Shown here piece after piece: positions 34,140-45,973 of a DNA stretch of 64,000 nucleotides (positions within the stretch are counted from its first letter, which is position 1; each line of letters opens with the position of its first letter). A model generated the notes under the pieces. The model searched no databases. It saw nothing but the letters and a program-made list of their open reading frames with translations, and was not told where the DNA came from. This DNA comes from Volutella citrinella. Lineage: Eukaryota > Ascomycota > Sordariomycetes > Hypocreales > Nectriaceae. Location of the stretch: contig JAWZSP010000001.1 of the NCBI GenBank assembly GCA_034401135.1, positions 1,550,001 through 1,614,000 on the forward strand, written 5' to 3'. The position numbers and the translations under genes were made by a program.

Positions 34140-37100
34140 ATGCCTGGTTCTAGGTTCTCAGACATGACGGACCAAGAGTCTGCAAATAGCCTGTTTGGGC
34201 TCCATGATCCAAACATGGGCTTTGTCGACAACGGCTCAGCAGCTGTAGTAAAGCAGGACCCCTCCTCCGCCTCGCGCTCTCCCAACAACGACGAAACCAC
34301 TCGCCCGCCGCCGCCCCAGCCTTACTACGACGCTACCGCAGCCTTCCAGTTCACGGGCACGCCCCCCTACGACTCGTACGACCCCTCCAGTACTGCTCCT
34401 CCCACCCAGCCCAGTTACCAAACTTCCCCCTGGGATCTTTCCTTTAGTCAGGATCAGCAACAACAACTCCAACAGCTTACTGTCTCGGCCGGCCTCAACC
34501 ACCTTGCCTTGACCACGCTCAGCCCGGATTCACTTTACGGCGGCCCCGTTCCCTCCATTCCGGGACAGGGAGCTCCTATAGACAGCACTCTACCGCCTCG
34601 CGCCTTTAGCTCACTGACTCCTGCACTACAGGAGAAGCTTCGGAACATCGCCATGCCGCCCCATCTCCAGTACAACTCGCCCAAGAGCGCCTCGAGCCCC
34701 GATTCCAACGCCGGCGAGCTTAGGGCGGGTGTCCTCTCCTCTCCCGATGCCGCCGAAATGTCTTCCAAGGCCTCGCGCAAGCGAAAGTCCTCTGCTGAAC
34801 CCGGCGACGAGCTTGACGAAGAGGAGGATGAAGACGGCAATCAGCCTATCAAGAAGACCGCCCACAACATGATTGAGAAGCGGTACCGAACGAACCTGAA
34901 CGACAAGATCGCCGCGCTGAGGGATAGCGTCCCCAGTCTTCGCATCATGTCGAAAAGCGCGCGCGGCGAGGACACGACGGAGGACCGAGAGGAGCTTCAT
35001 GGCTTGACACCTGCGCACAAGCTAAATAAGGCCACTGTACGTCCCGCTCGCAATGCATCTTTCCGCTTTTGCGTACTAACCCGACTGTGTCTAGGTTCTC
35101 AGCAAGGCGACCGAGTACATTCGACATCTGGAGAAGCGTAACAATCGGCTACTAGACGAGAACGGTGCGATGCAAGCGCGAATTGCTGCTTTTGAAAAGC
35201 TTTTCATGGCCGGCGCCATGAACGGAGCAATGAGCCCCATGCAGCAACCTCCTACGCCCATTCAATACGGCCAAGACGCGCAGCAATTCGTCGGTTCTCC
35301 CATGTCAGCGTCGCCCGATGGCAGCGGCCCTCCGACGGGCATGATTCAGGTGCCAGATGACATGAAGCGCATCATCTCGGCTCAGATGGCTGCTGGTCAG
35401 CCATACCCCGTTCCTCAACAGCCGTATCGGGGCGCCAACCCCGCCATGATCCGACAGCAGCAGATTCAGCAGCAACAGCAACAACAAATGCAGCAGAACC
35501 GTTGGAACAATGCCGGTCCTTACTTTGGTAAGCTAATGGTCGGCTCTCTGGCCGGCCTGATGATCTTGGAGGCTGTCCGCGAGAACGAGGTTAGCAATGA
35601 GAAGACCGAAGGCCGCGGCCTCTTTGCCCTACCTGTGCACCTTCTGAAGGGCGTGGCTTCGGGCTTAGACGTCAGCCTGGGTGGCTACCAGTTGCACACC
35701 TCGCTTCGAGTACTTCTGCTCCTGGGAACCATTCTCTGGGTGTTTGTTCCTTCACTATTCAGGCAAACCCAGCCCAAGCCTAAGAAGGCGGCTGTTGGGG
35801 TGCTACAGCCCGCGCCTTCGCTGGCCTCGCCAATCCACGTTCGACGACAGGCCTGGCTTACCGCGATCCAGACCGTGTGGGTTCCTCGGCACAACTTTGT
35901 CCTGGAAGCAGCTGCCCTGCTTCTGAAGACACTCAAGCTCAGCTTGCGTAACCTCATCGGTATTCAGGGCTACCAGCTGCTTACTGGCCTGACTCAGGAG
36001 CAGGAGACTGCCCGCATTAGGGCCTGGACTATTGCCCTTGACTCCCAGCTTGCCGGTGGAGACGTCGAAATCAACAAGAGCCGTCTGGTACTCACACTTC
36101 TTGCTTCCGGCACCCTTCCTGATACCCCCGACCGCGCCATGTTGAAGGCGCTGCACATCCGTGTTCTTCTCTGGGATCTTAGCCATGACAAGCTACACGG
36201 GGGCGCATTCAACGCCTTGGCCATGAAACTCGCGCGAGCGCGATGGAACGAGGCTCGCAACATGAACCGCCAGGGCAGCGTCCCAACCTCCAAATACTAC
36301 AATGACAGGCTCCCCGAGCACCTCGCCGCTCTTGTCGAATGTGAATGCGACGATATCCTCAACAACGACGTGATCCAGCGCGCCCACAACCTCGCCTTCA
36401 ACTCTGATATCAACCACAACATCGGAACTCCCATGGATGGCATGGACGCTGTTGTCGACGATCCCGCAATTGGTTCCCCCATGGACGCGGTGGCTGCTTG
36501 GGCCTCGACTCAAATGCTTCACCGAACGATGGTGGCGACCATGGAGGACGACGATGTGGTCTTGTCGAAGATGGCCGAGGATATTGAACTCGCTATCAAG
36601 GTTGCCCCGGTTGGATCCACGTCTCAAGCCCGCGCCACTGTTGCACGCGCTGTCTTTGTCGGAAAGTCTCGCGGCGCCAACATTGCAGCTGCTCTCCAGA
36701 CGCTGGGAACCGAGAAGGCCGAGGCCCTGCTGGCAGCCAACCCCTCGATCATCGACTCCAGCCTCCAGAACTCGACGCCTGATTTGCGAATTGCGCTCCG
36801 TTGTGCAATGGCCATTGCCCACCTCCGAAGGCTGGAATCAAATCCCAACACTTCTCACCAAGGTCTCCGTGTCATTGACACCATCATGACTCAAGGCCAC
36901 GCCTCACAAATGTCTCTACTTGGCTGCGCCTCGGCCTTACATCTCATGGAAGAGCTTTTCGCACACAAGGATGCGGCGGAGACATTCCAAATGTCCCTGG
37001 AGCGTCTGGCTGGTGGCCTGCGTCTCTGGGTCGGCGGAGCTCCCGGCGAGAAGTGCGGCGCCCCGTCATCAGTGCGACAATACGTTGTAGGCCGGTGCCT

Positions 37101-37182
37101 AACTGTGACGAAGAGCATCGTGGGCATGGACTCTGATACAGGATACGGAAGCTTGAGCGAATGCGAAGATGACGCCTGCTAA
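34140..37182 (+). CDS. srbA: SREBP-type bHLH transcription factor (membrane-anchored)
   Basis: Exons 34140..35036 and 35095..37182 (58-nt intron, GTACGT...TACTAAC...TAG) give 994 residues, close to Aspergillus SrbA. An acidic Gln/Pro-rich N-terminus is followed by a bHLH domain at about 239-320. Its basic region HNMIEKRYR has the Tyr that replaces Arg in SREBPs and allows SRE binding. The helix-loop-helix has a long acidic loop typical of fungal SREBPs, and the intron lies just before helix 2. Two hydrophobic segments follow (about 441-460 and 502-522), then a DUF2014-like C-terminal region to 994. In relatives the ER-bound precursor is cleaved under low oxygen or low sterol and activates ergosterol and iron genes. 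Confidence 0.92.
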
Positions 37183-38057
37183 ATGGCTATATGAGGCATG
37201 AGAATTTTATGATGATTTCATGCCACAAAAGTCTTTTACCTAAACTCCACTTCATCACAACTACCAATTTTCCTTTGCCGAGGTCAGTCTCGGAAGTGGC
37301 CTCTGTACGATCATGGGCATTACTATATTTCTAGAAGGGACTTTTCTTCCATCTCTTTCGGAGTTACTCTTTGGGAAACGGGTTTAAAAGGGCGACACAG
37401 GACGCAGGAGAGAGGTTTTCAGGGATAGGATCAGCGAACCTTTTTATTTTCCCTTTTCTTTTTTTTCTCTACTTCGGGATTCCAACCGTCTGTTGCAAAC
37501 GACAACCTTCATTCTTACAAATTTTCCTTATAACTCGCGTCATTACATTCTTGGAAACAAGTTCGTCATCTTTTGGTCTCGCCCCGTTGCCGGGACAGGC
37601 GTGATGGCCGCCGGAGGGTCGGGGCGAGGCTAGGCCAAGCCTGCTGATGGCGATGGTCCACTCCCTGGTTGGGCACTTTTGGGACTACAAACATTTATTG
37701 GATGGATGGACTGCTCAACGGAGACCTCATGCAATCCCCTTTCTCGGAGAAGACAAGTGGCGTCACGAATATCAGGAAACGGAGAGGGAAAAAGGTCTCT
37801 GGATGGGCATATATATGCATATCTTTTTCTATTTAATCCGTACCGAGGAGGGTAAACCGGATGACCCGCACCTCGAAACAACCAAAACCCATGATCAACA
37901 AAATACCAAATTCATTTTTGCTCTGTTACGCTGAAGAACCGCCATGACGCCCCATGCTGTGCCTGCCGAGTCCCGATTGCTCCAATACGACGCCTCAATG
38001 CCAGGCAGACTGACTACCTTGTCTAGATCTCGCTCACATAACATCTCCACGGTGCTC
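37183..38057. other. Convergent 3' intergenic region
   Basis: The 875 bp between the stops of the SREBP gene and niiA hold both 3' UTRs. T-rich tracts near 37441-37470 are compatible with 3' processing signals. I see no gene. Confidence 0.5.
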
Positions 38058-41000
38058 TCACCACTCGGGCGCGCTGCCGCAGCCGCCACCGCCGGCCATG
38101 AGCTCGAGGGGCTTGGCCATCTTGGCGCCGACCATGGGCCGCACGCCGGGCTTCTTGCCGCGCAGGCCGACAAACTTGATGCGCTTGTCGAGCTCGGCGA
38201 GGGGCGCCTCGCCCGTCTCGCCCTTCTTGACCATCCACTTCTTGGTGCCGAGCGCGGCGTCGAGCTCCTCGACGGGCGGCAACTTGAGGTACAGGTCGCC
38301 GTCGCTGCGGACCTCGGTCTCAAAGGTGGCGATGGAGAGGGCCTCGTCCGTCTTGCACGAACCGTTGCCAAGGTCGAAGTTGCGCTTGTGGTGAGGGCAC
38401 GACACCCAGGGGGAAGATGTGTCCTTGGCCGGCTCCTCACCGTCGTCAGACTTGTCATCTGCCGTCTTCTTCTTCTTGTCGCAGGGCTCCTGGCCGATGA
38501 GGCCGTCGGAGAGGACAAAGGCACGCTTGTGAGGGCACATCTGCTGCGTGGCGTAGAACTTGCCTGCAACGCGCCAGACGGCCAGCTGGGTGTCACCGCG
38601 CTTGATGGTGGCGGAGATGCCGTTGGGGAGCTCGTCGGCGCCGTCAAAGTAGGATGCCTCGATGACGGGCTGCCACGAGGTCGAGGACCAGCGCTGGGAG
38701 AGCCCCTTGAAATCATCGGCGGCGGCGGTGGTGGGCCACCAGACGGGGCGGTCCTGGCCACGGTCGTCCTCGCGCTCCATGTTGTGCAGCGCGTCGTTGG
38801 TGTTGTTGAACTGGCGGAACTTTGCGGCGATGGCGGGCGACTTGATGGCCTCGGCCCACTCGTCGAAGAAGCTGTCGACAAGCTCCTGCATCTGGGCCTC
38901 GAGGGAAGCGCAGATGCCCAGCTTGTCCTCGAGGATGACGTCCTGCAGGTACTTGAGGCCGCCGGGGAGGCCCTCGATCCAGCGAGCCGTGCGCTGCAGC
39001 TTGTCGGCGGTGCGGATGTAGAACATGAGGTAGCGGTCGAGGATGGGGACGACCTGCTCAGGGGGCACGTCCTTGGCCAGCAGGTCGGCGTGGCGCGGCT
39101 TGGCACCGCCGTTGCCGCCGACGTAGATGTTGAAGCCCTTTTCCGTGGCGATGAGGCCGAAGCTGGACCAAGTTAGCTAAGTGACAATATCAAAGAGGGG
39201 GGGTGGGGGGGTTGATGACTTACTCCTTGCTCTGGGCTTCGGCACACTCGCGGACACAGCCACTGACACCGCCCTTCAGCTTGTGAGGAGCTCGGATACT
39301 CTTGTAGCGCTCCTCGACACGCACAGCCATGCCGACGCTGTCGTGGAGGCCGAAGCGGCACCAGGTCGAGCCGACGCAGCTCTTGACGGTGCGCAGCGAC
39401 TTGGCGTAGGCGTGGCCCGACTCCATGCCGGCGGCGACGAGCTCGCCCCAGATGGCGAGCAGGTCCTGCTTTTTGGCACCGAACAGGTCGATGCGCTGGC
39501 CTCCCGTGACCTTTGTGTAGAGGTTGTACTTCTGGGCGACCTGGCCGATGACGATGAGCTTGTCGCTGGTGACCTCGCCGCCCGACATGCGCGGCACGAC
39601 CGAGTAGGAGCCGTCGCGCTGGATGTTGCCCAGGAAGCGGTCGTTCGTGTCCTGCAGGCCGTGCGTCGTCTTGTCCATGACGTGCCTGTTCCACAGCGAC
39701 GCCATGATGCTGGCGACGGCGGGCTTGCACAGCTCGCAGCCCAGGCTGTCGCTGTCGTTGCCGCACGCGCGCATCACGTCGCGCAGGGACTTGAGGCGGC
39801 GCACCATGATGATGTTGTACAGGTCGACGCGCGAGAAGTCAAAGTGCGGGCACAGGTAGTTCTTGACCTCGTTGCCCATGGACGCCATGGTCTTGTTGAA
39901 GATTGTCGTGACCAGCGGCAGACACCCGCCGCAGCCCGTGCCGGCCTTTGTGCACTTCTTGACGCCCGCAATGTCGGTGCAGGTGCCGTCCTTGACGACG
40001 CCGGCGATGTCGCCCTTGGTGACGTTGTGGCACGAGCACACCTGCGTGTCGTCGGGCAGGTCGTCGGCGTCGTCGTCGCCCTTGCGCGCGCCCAGGATCA
40101 GCTCGCCAGGGGGAACGTCCAGCTCCCGCATCGACTTGACCATGGGCACAAGCTTGACGTAGTCGTTGGTGTCGCCGATCATCATGCCGCCCAGGAGGTG
40201 CTTGCCGTCCTTTGTGAAGATGTACTTTTTGTACACGTTCTGGAAGGGGTCTCTGTAGGTGAGGGCCTGGACAACAGAGGGACTGGGCTTGGCCGCGACT
40301 CCATTGCCATTTCCATTTTCATTTCCATTGCCGTTGCCATTGACCTCGCTGGCCACACCCGGAGGCAGAAACTGCGGCCCGTCGCGGTCGGCGAAACAGT
40401 CTCCAAAGCTGGCGACGTTGACGCCCAGCAGCTTGAGCTTGGTGCTCAGGTCCGGTCGCCTAAACTGCCGCGCCTCGTGGCTCTCGTTGCGCGTGAGGTT
40501 GAAGGCGAGTACCTCGGCCATCTCCACACCGGGCCCGATGAGACCGTAGGCCATGCCGTTCCAGCTGGCGCACTCGCCGACGGCGTAGATGTCGCCCACG
40601 CTCGTCTCCATGAGGTCGGTGACCTTGATGCCGCCCCGCGGCGCGCACTCGATGCCCGAGGACTTGGCGAGGTCGTCGCGGGGACGGACGCCAATGGCAA
40701 ACGTCAGCGTGGAGCAGGGAAACTCTTCGCCTCCGTCAAACACGACGCCCGTGAGGCGGTTGTGCTCGTCCGTCTTGATGCTCACAACCTCCCGCGCTAG
40801 CATCACATCGACGCCCAGCTCTCGAACCTGCTCGGCGACCATGGCGCCCGCGTCTGCGTCGAGCTGCCTGCTGAGGACCCAGCTGTTGCGCTCGAGCAGC
40901 TTGATCTTCTGGTAGCATTTGAGGTCCAGCATGGCCTTGCCGGCCTCGAGGCCCAGCAGGCCGCCTCCAATGACGACACCGTTGCTGCCCTTGCACTCAT

Positions 41001-41575
41001 CGGCGAAGCTGATCATGCGGTTGAGGTCGTCAATGGTGCGGTATGTGAACACACCCGTGGCGTCGGAGCCGGGCACGGGAGGGAGGATGGCGTCGGAGCC
41101 CGTGGCCAGGACGAGGACGTCGTATCCGTATGAGTCGCCGTTGTCGCAGGTCACTGTCTTCTGCACCGAGTCGATTGCTGTGACCTTGGTGTTGATGTGG
41201 CAGTTGAGGGCGCCCTCGGGGGCTTCTTGGTACTAGGGTCGCGTGTAAGTCGTTGGGCTCGTTGTGCCAGTACGTGTAACCTACCCATTCTGCGGGATTC
41301 AGATAGAGACCCTCGATGCTCCGGTTCTCGAAGAAGCTCGTCAATCCGACTCTGTTGTATGCTAGATATGGCTCTTCGCCAATCACTGTGATGTTGTATT
41401 GCCTCGTCTTTGCGTCATATTTGAGAATCTTCTCGCTGCAATGCACTGGGTCAGGATTCGCTGCGAGGAGAGACAGAGGAGTCGTCTGCGTGCGACTTGG
41501 TGGCGCGACTTACACAAAGGCGAGGCCCACCATGCCCAGCCCCACGACAACGAGGCGCTTCTGTGATGAGCTCAT
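38058..41575 (-). CDS. niiA: Assimilatory NAD(P)H nitrite reductase
   Basis: Exons complement(41514..41575, 41285..41435, 39224..41232, 38058..39162) give 1108 residues, near the usual fungal 1100-1180. In order: FAD/NAD(P)H pyridine-nucleotide reductase domain (VVVGLGMVG... LVLATGSDA... [15 protein letters not shown]), a BFD-like [2Fe-2S] domain ([13 protein letters not shown]... TGCGGC), ferredoxin-like and siroheme/4Fe-4S domains with cluster ligands CVGSTWC (C-x5-C) and CVREC (C-x3-C), and a C-terminal Rieske domain (CPHKR... CPHHKR). It reduces nitrite to ammonium in the cytosol. The 4Fe-4S region is split by the last intron. An Asn-Gly-rich insert at about 40300-40350, encoded by a hexanucleotide repeat, sits between the FAD and BFD domains. 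Upstream sites indicate nitrate and nitrogen control. Confidence 0.95.
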
Positions 41576-41946
41576 CCTGAGACGTGAAGAGTCTTGTTTG
41601 TGTATACTATCCAGGATCAACTCTCAAGTCCAACAGACCGTCGCCTACGCGGCAGCCCGAGCAGGAGTCTGCTTATAAGAGGATCTCCATGGCTGTCTCC
41701 ATGGCCCTCTCCTAGTCTCCATCGTCTTTTTTTTTTTGCCCCTCGCCAGCCCCCGGATCCCCTATCGCGTGTTGCATCTCCGGACGTCAAAGGCCCGACG
41801 TCTGCGTGGTGCGATGTGCATTTCCGGACTATGCCACGGCCAAAGTCGAGACGCCCCCAGGTCCATCTTGATAAGGCAGCCAGCCAGCCAATGACGGCGC
41901 GACCCGGCATCGAGCGACGGCGCCGCACGGGTGGGTGCCCTGGTCG

Positions 41947-41954
41947 TCCGCGGA
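41947..41954. promoter_or_regulatory. TCCGCGGA palindrome, NIT4/NirA-type site
   Basis: A perfect 8-bp palindrome TCCGCGGA lies 372 bp upstream of the niiA ATG. This octamer is the described Neurospora NIT4 recognition sequence in nitrate-assimilation promoters. It fits pathway-specific nitrate induction of niiA; binding is inferred. Confidence 0.6.
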
Positions 41955-42125
41955 GAAAGGCCCATCGCTGCCGGGGCCGTGGGGCGCCCTGCGTGCAAAT
42001 CCAGTGGCTGCCAGTGGACATTCCCAAGCGGCTCCCAAGCGAGACACCGGGAGGAGCCTCAGGGACGGTGGGTCTCCTGTTTCCCGCCTTGTTTTTAGTC
42101 ACAGCCCGTGGGTTGTGGGAAGACG

Positions 42126-42133
42126 TCCGCGGA
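42126..42133. promoter_or_regulatory. Second TCCGCGGA palindrome, NIT4/NirA-type site
   Basis: A second perfect TCCGCGGA lies 179 bp further upstream (551 bp from the niiA ATG). Two copies within 190 bp are unlikely by chance for an 8-mer, which strengthens the regulatory reading. Confidence 0.6.
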
Positions 42134-42351
42134 CTGGGCCGGTCAATTGGCCAATGCCCAGTCTTTTCTCTTTCATGGCAATTAATCGCTTGAGACTGAC
42201 GATGCCCGCATGCCGAACTTCGAGCCTTTTCTCGGCGCAAACACGGCATCTGCGTCATCTGCGACTCTGCTGCACCCCTGGTCGTTCTTAGGGTCTCCTC
42301 GGACGCAGGGCCGCGCAAATACAATTGGTGTGTGTATGTGTGTGTCTGGCC

Positions 42352-42825
42352 TTATCTACGGAGGGCACTCGGTCGCTCACTCACTCTCGCTGTCACACAT
42401 TCAGTAGCGGCCGCCCGCACAATCCACACTAACCAAAGAATAGGCGCAATCCCATACTAATGGCAATCCGCGTGCTTGACTTGGTGCTTATCAACGCCAC
42501 CGATAAGGCTGCCGCGACGAGAAGTTGCTAAAAACAACTATTACCTAGTGCGCCGTAGTCTCTCGCTCTCTTTCAAACCCGCGAGACGTGACTGGTCCGT
42601 CAGTCGCCCTCCCCACGCACAACGGGCGCTCCAGTGTCTAGATTGATCTGGATCTGAGATGCCCAATGGTGGCGGTTCTTTATCGCCTATCGTCGTTGCA
42701 AATCAATCTTGTAACTGGGGCTGAAACGTCCACCACTCGATGCCCGCGGCTATCTGTGGCTTGGTGCAATTTCACGTCGTCGCCGATAAGATCCGAACTG
42801 ATACGACTTTATCGATAGATGATAG
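42352..42825. promoter_or_regulatory. Cluster of GATA (AreA/NIT2-type) sites
   Basis: HGATAR/YTATCD sites occur at 42352-42357, 42488-42493, 42501-42506 (the last two facing each other 7 bp apart), 42680-42685, 42687-42692, 42784-42789, 42809-42814, 42813-42818 and 42820-42825, plus one nearer the gene at 41869-41874. Paired GATA sites are typical targets of the global nitrogen regulator AreA/NIT2 and fit control of niiA by nitrogen derepression. Confidence 0.55.
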
Positions 42826-43041
42826 AGGGCCTGCTCGTAATATATTTGAGTGATGGGAATCAAGCTGGAGAATCCCAATCAGGTGTCGCGACCACCAAGA
42901 CAGATTTGGCCATCAAGCAAGCGTCATCTCATGTTTGGATGTAAATTATTACATGTGTCGTTTTCTTCTCTTTGACCCAGACACTGATGGTCAACAGGAC
43001 TCGTTCTTCAGATGCCACCGCGTGCTGGACACCACCAGTCA

Positions 43042-45528
43042 TTACTGCAGCTTGAATGCATCCTCATCGATAAACAGATCAAGGGTTCCGAGGCCCGACG
43101 AAATCATGGATGCAAACTGGCCCCAGCCTGACGTTTCTGAGAATGCAGAAACTGGCATGCCGTTAAAGTCTATCGCAGTCTGGTCCAGCAGGTCCGTGTA
43201 GGTGCCCTCGCTCGGGCTGCTCTCCATCGCCATGAGCATGGCCTGGAAGTCATTCATCGTGTCAGTTTCCGGGACGCTCAGCCCTGCGAGGGCCGGGTGT
43301 GCGCGCTTGACCTGGCGTAGCGTCTCGAGCCGCATCTCCTCGAGGAAGAGGCAGTACCGCTCCGAGAGAGAGCCCTTTTCCGATACGACGGAAATCTGCG
43401 CCTGGCAGCGTGCTGCAGCAGAGAAATAGCTTCTGTAGACGTCTGGCGACAGTGCTCGCTTCTGCATTACATAAATGTAGAGGATGATCGTTGCCGTAAA
43501 GGCAAAGTACTGCGTGATCTGTACCCCGGTCAGCGGCCCAATAACTCCCTAGTTGAAAGCGCAGCAACGAACCCAAAAAGCGCGGAACATCTGCCGAGTC
43601 TGCGTGATGTCGTCAATAGTCCTCACAGTGTTCATGGCCGCCATCAGGCACTGTCGCACGCTCTCGGTAGTCTGTGCATCCTCTGGGACCTCCCCTCGCT
43701 GCCTCGACACTCGCGCAAAGTTGCTCAGCACAAACGGCCGATACGTGAGAATGACGGCGTGCCAATACGTGAGGTTCAAGACATTGCGCTGTCGCTGGAA
43801 GATGGGGACGAGAATCGACGTGCTGAGGTAGTCAGTGTCCAGGAATCGGGACAGCTCGACCCTCCAGTCGCTCAAGTCTTTGGAAATCCGCTCGCTCAGG
43901 ACTTCTCGGCGGCTGTTTGATATGGGTTTGATGGCGTAAAGATCACGCACGATTTTGCTCATGATCCGGGCTAGTCTAATGGTTGTCAGTGGCCCGGTGA
44001 GCTTATCAGGGAAATGATTCGATAAGGATCATCGCGAGCTTGGAATGCATCTCACTTACTTTATATGCGCGATAGGGGCGAGCATGACCGAAGGGCCCTT
44101 ACTCTGAAGGGATGGCCTTATTTGATCCGCGGTCATGTCCTCGTCGTCAGCACAGGCCGGGAGCTCAGCGTCAATGTCCTCGTCGTGGAAAGTCCGCGGC
44201 CTTCCCAGGGCCACACTGAGGTACGCGTCAAGTGTGTAGGCGCACCAGAACGTTCGGCGTCGGCACTCGACCTCGACTACGGTCAGGCCGCTCTTGGCCC
44301 CAGGACGGCTGTTTCTGTTGAGGCCAATCGCCAGGGCCAAATGTGCAGCTGTCCCGAACAGGCTCCAGCAGTGGTTGATCCGGGATTGGGTGAGCAGGTA
44401 GTAACATTGGCTCAGGCGGACCTGGACGCTGGTCAACTGGATCGAGCCTCGCTCTTTTGTGAGTTGATGCTCTGCGGCAAGGAAGTAGCGTGTACTGGTG
44501 ACATGGTCAGTGAGTATGATTGACCAACTAGGGCAGTGTTACACAGTCCATACCTTAGATCTGGTGGCCCAGGCTTGTCATCGTCGGGCATATACACTCG
44601 AGCGTGGGCAAACACCATGAACAGCAAGGCGACCCTTGCCGGAGCGGTCTGGGTGTCCTTCATTATTCCAAGGGTATCATAAAACTCGTCAAACCATGCC
44701 TGGATAGTAGGCCGATGTAGGAAACGATACGTTGGCATGGAAAAATCAAAATACCGGTCTACCAACCGCTGAGCATCGTCCTTGGGCAGCATCATGCAGA
44801 AAGACTGGTCAAACTCGGGGTCCTCCAGGGGCGGATCACCAAAGGTAAAAATGGTGCTGGCGTTGGAGGACGATGAGATGGCCTGGTGCAGCCGCTTCTG
44901 GACCCTGAGGATGAAGGAGAATCCAGATGTAGGCCCGATGTAATGGCCTTGGAGATCCGTGGGCTCCGGCGAGCTTTGGGATGAAGTTACGTATGTTGAG
45001 TTGGAGCGATCCATGTAACTCGAGCTCTCCTGGCTGTGCAGCCTCGCAGCGCCTTGCGTCCCAGCGGCATCCTGCTGCTGTGCCTCAGAGCTCAATATAG
45101 ACGAGAACTGAAGCTCAGGGTTGGCTTCATGGGGGCTTCTGTTGTGAGCCAGCACATGGTCGATTGGAAGCAGTGGCTCAGTATCCGTGTTGGCCTCGAG
45201 GCCGGCGGCCGGGGGGATCACGGGCGCACGTCCTCTGGCATAGGCAGAGTCATACGTGCAGTTGACATCTGCGCGAGTGCAGAACTCGCATGGTTGCGTG
45301 CCATCGCACTTGATCTTTCTCCTACGCGGTGACAGCCCCTGTTAGCACGGCGAGGCGGCACATTGAATAATTGTGGCTGCGGCGAGCCTGAGAGAGGGCA
45401 TATGCCTACTTTTTGCATCTGTCGCAGGCCCGGGTAACTCGTGCGCGTTCTGCATTTCGTTTCCGTTTCTTGGGCTGGGGGCTGCCATGGCCAGCCCTGG
45501 TTGGCAGCAGCTGCTCATCCGTGGCCAT
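43042..45528 (-). CDS. Zn(II)2Cys6 fungal-specific transcription factor 1 of the diacid cluster
   Basis: Exons complement(45410..45528, 44554..45321, 44060..44494, 43573..43975, 43042..43518) give 733 residues. The zinc cluster CDRCKKRKIKC...C-x2-C-x6-C near residue 35-62 is canonical and is split by intron 1 after CKK; it is preceded by a Lys/Arg nuclear signal (PKKRKRN). A fungal-specific regulatory domain follows (RYFDFSMPTYRFLHRPT, INHCWSLFGTAAHLALAIGLNR, CRRRTFWCAYTLDAYLS, GRPRTFHDEDID). The start 45528 matches the N-terminal length of regulator 2; an in-frame Met at 45636 is an alternative. It is divergent from the SDR gene (about 445 bp shared promoter) and paralogous to the regulator at 51.7-54.4 kb. 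It probably controls the neighbouring catabolic genes. Confidence 0.9.
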
Positions 45529-45973
45529 TTGAATCCGTCGCTGCCATTCGTTTCCGTTGGACGGACCGAGGTGAGTGGAGGAGAGCGTATATGTTGTGGG
45601 GGAAGAGCTACCCGCCCGTGCTTCTCCACCTCCCATGCTTGTGCGATGCGGGTTCTTACTCAGCCGACACAGCCCCTCGGTGGTACCTTGCACCCACTCT
45701 TTGGCCTGGTGGTACATGAGAATGAGCAAACGAGCCGAAGCAAGCAATCGGTTGTTGGGCTCCCGATGGGCTTGCCGCGGATGGCATGGCCCACTGACGG
45801 AAAAGCACTGCATGATGGTGGTACTTATCCGTCGCCAATCAACCAACGGCGGGCAATGGAGAGCGGTATATCAGTCAAACTCTCCCTTTGGCTGCCCTCG
45901 ACACTCGTGCTTCTGAACCCAAATACCTCCCCCCAGACTCCCAATTTAGCCTGGCGCCAAAGAAACAATCACA
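45529..45973. promoter_or_regulatory. Divergent promoter between regulator 1 and the SDR gene
   Basis: This 445 bp region must serve both genes. It contains the inverted repeat TCCGT-TGG-ACGGA at 45553-45565 and several single CGG/CCG triplets, features suited to zinc-cluster factors. If translation of regulator 1 starts at 45636, the repeat would be coding. Confidence 0.4.

Larger units (their letters stand above)
41576..43041. other. niiA upstream region (1.5 kb)
   Basis: The stretch lies between the niiA start and the 3' end of zinc-cluster regulator 1, so its promoter elements most likely serve niiA alone. It contains two TCCGCGGA palindromes and at least nine GATA-type sites (listed separately). 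No gene is seen. The divergent nitrate reductase gene found beside niiA in many moulds is absent here. Confidence 0.6.

Noticed and set aside
39181..40800. 539-codon open frame antisense to nitrite reductase
   Set aside because: It mirrors the GC-rich third positions of niiA, is rich in Ala/Val/Asp/Leu and has no domain; the niiA reading frame is fully supported by its cofactor motifs.
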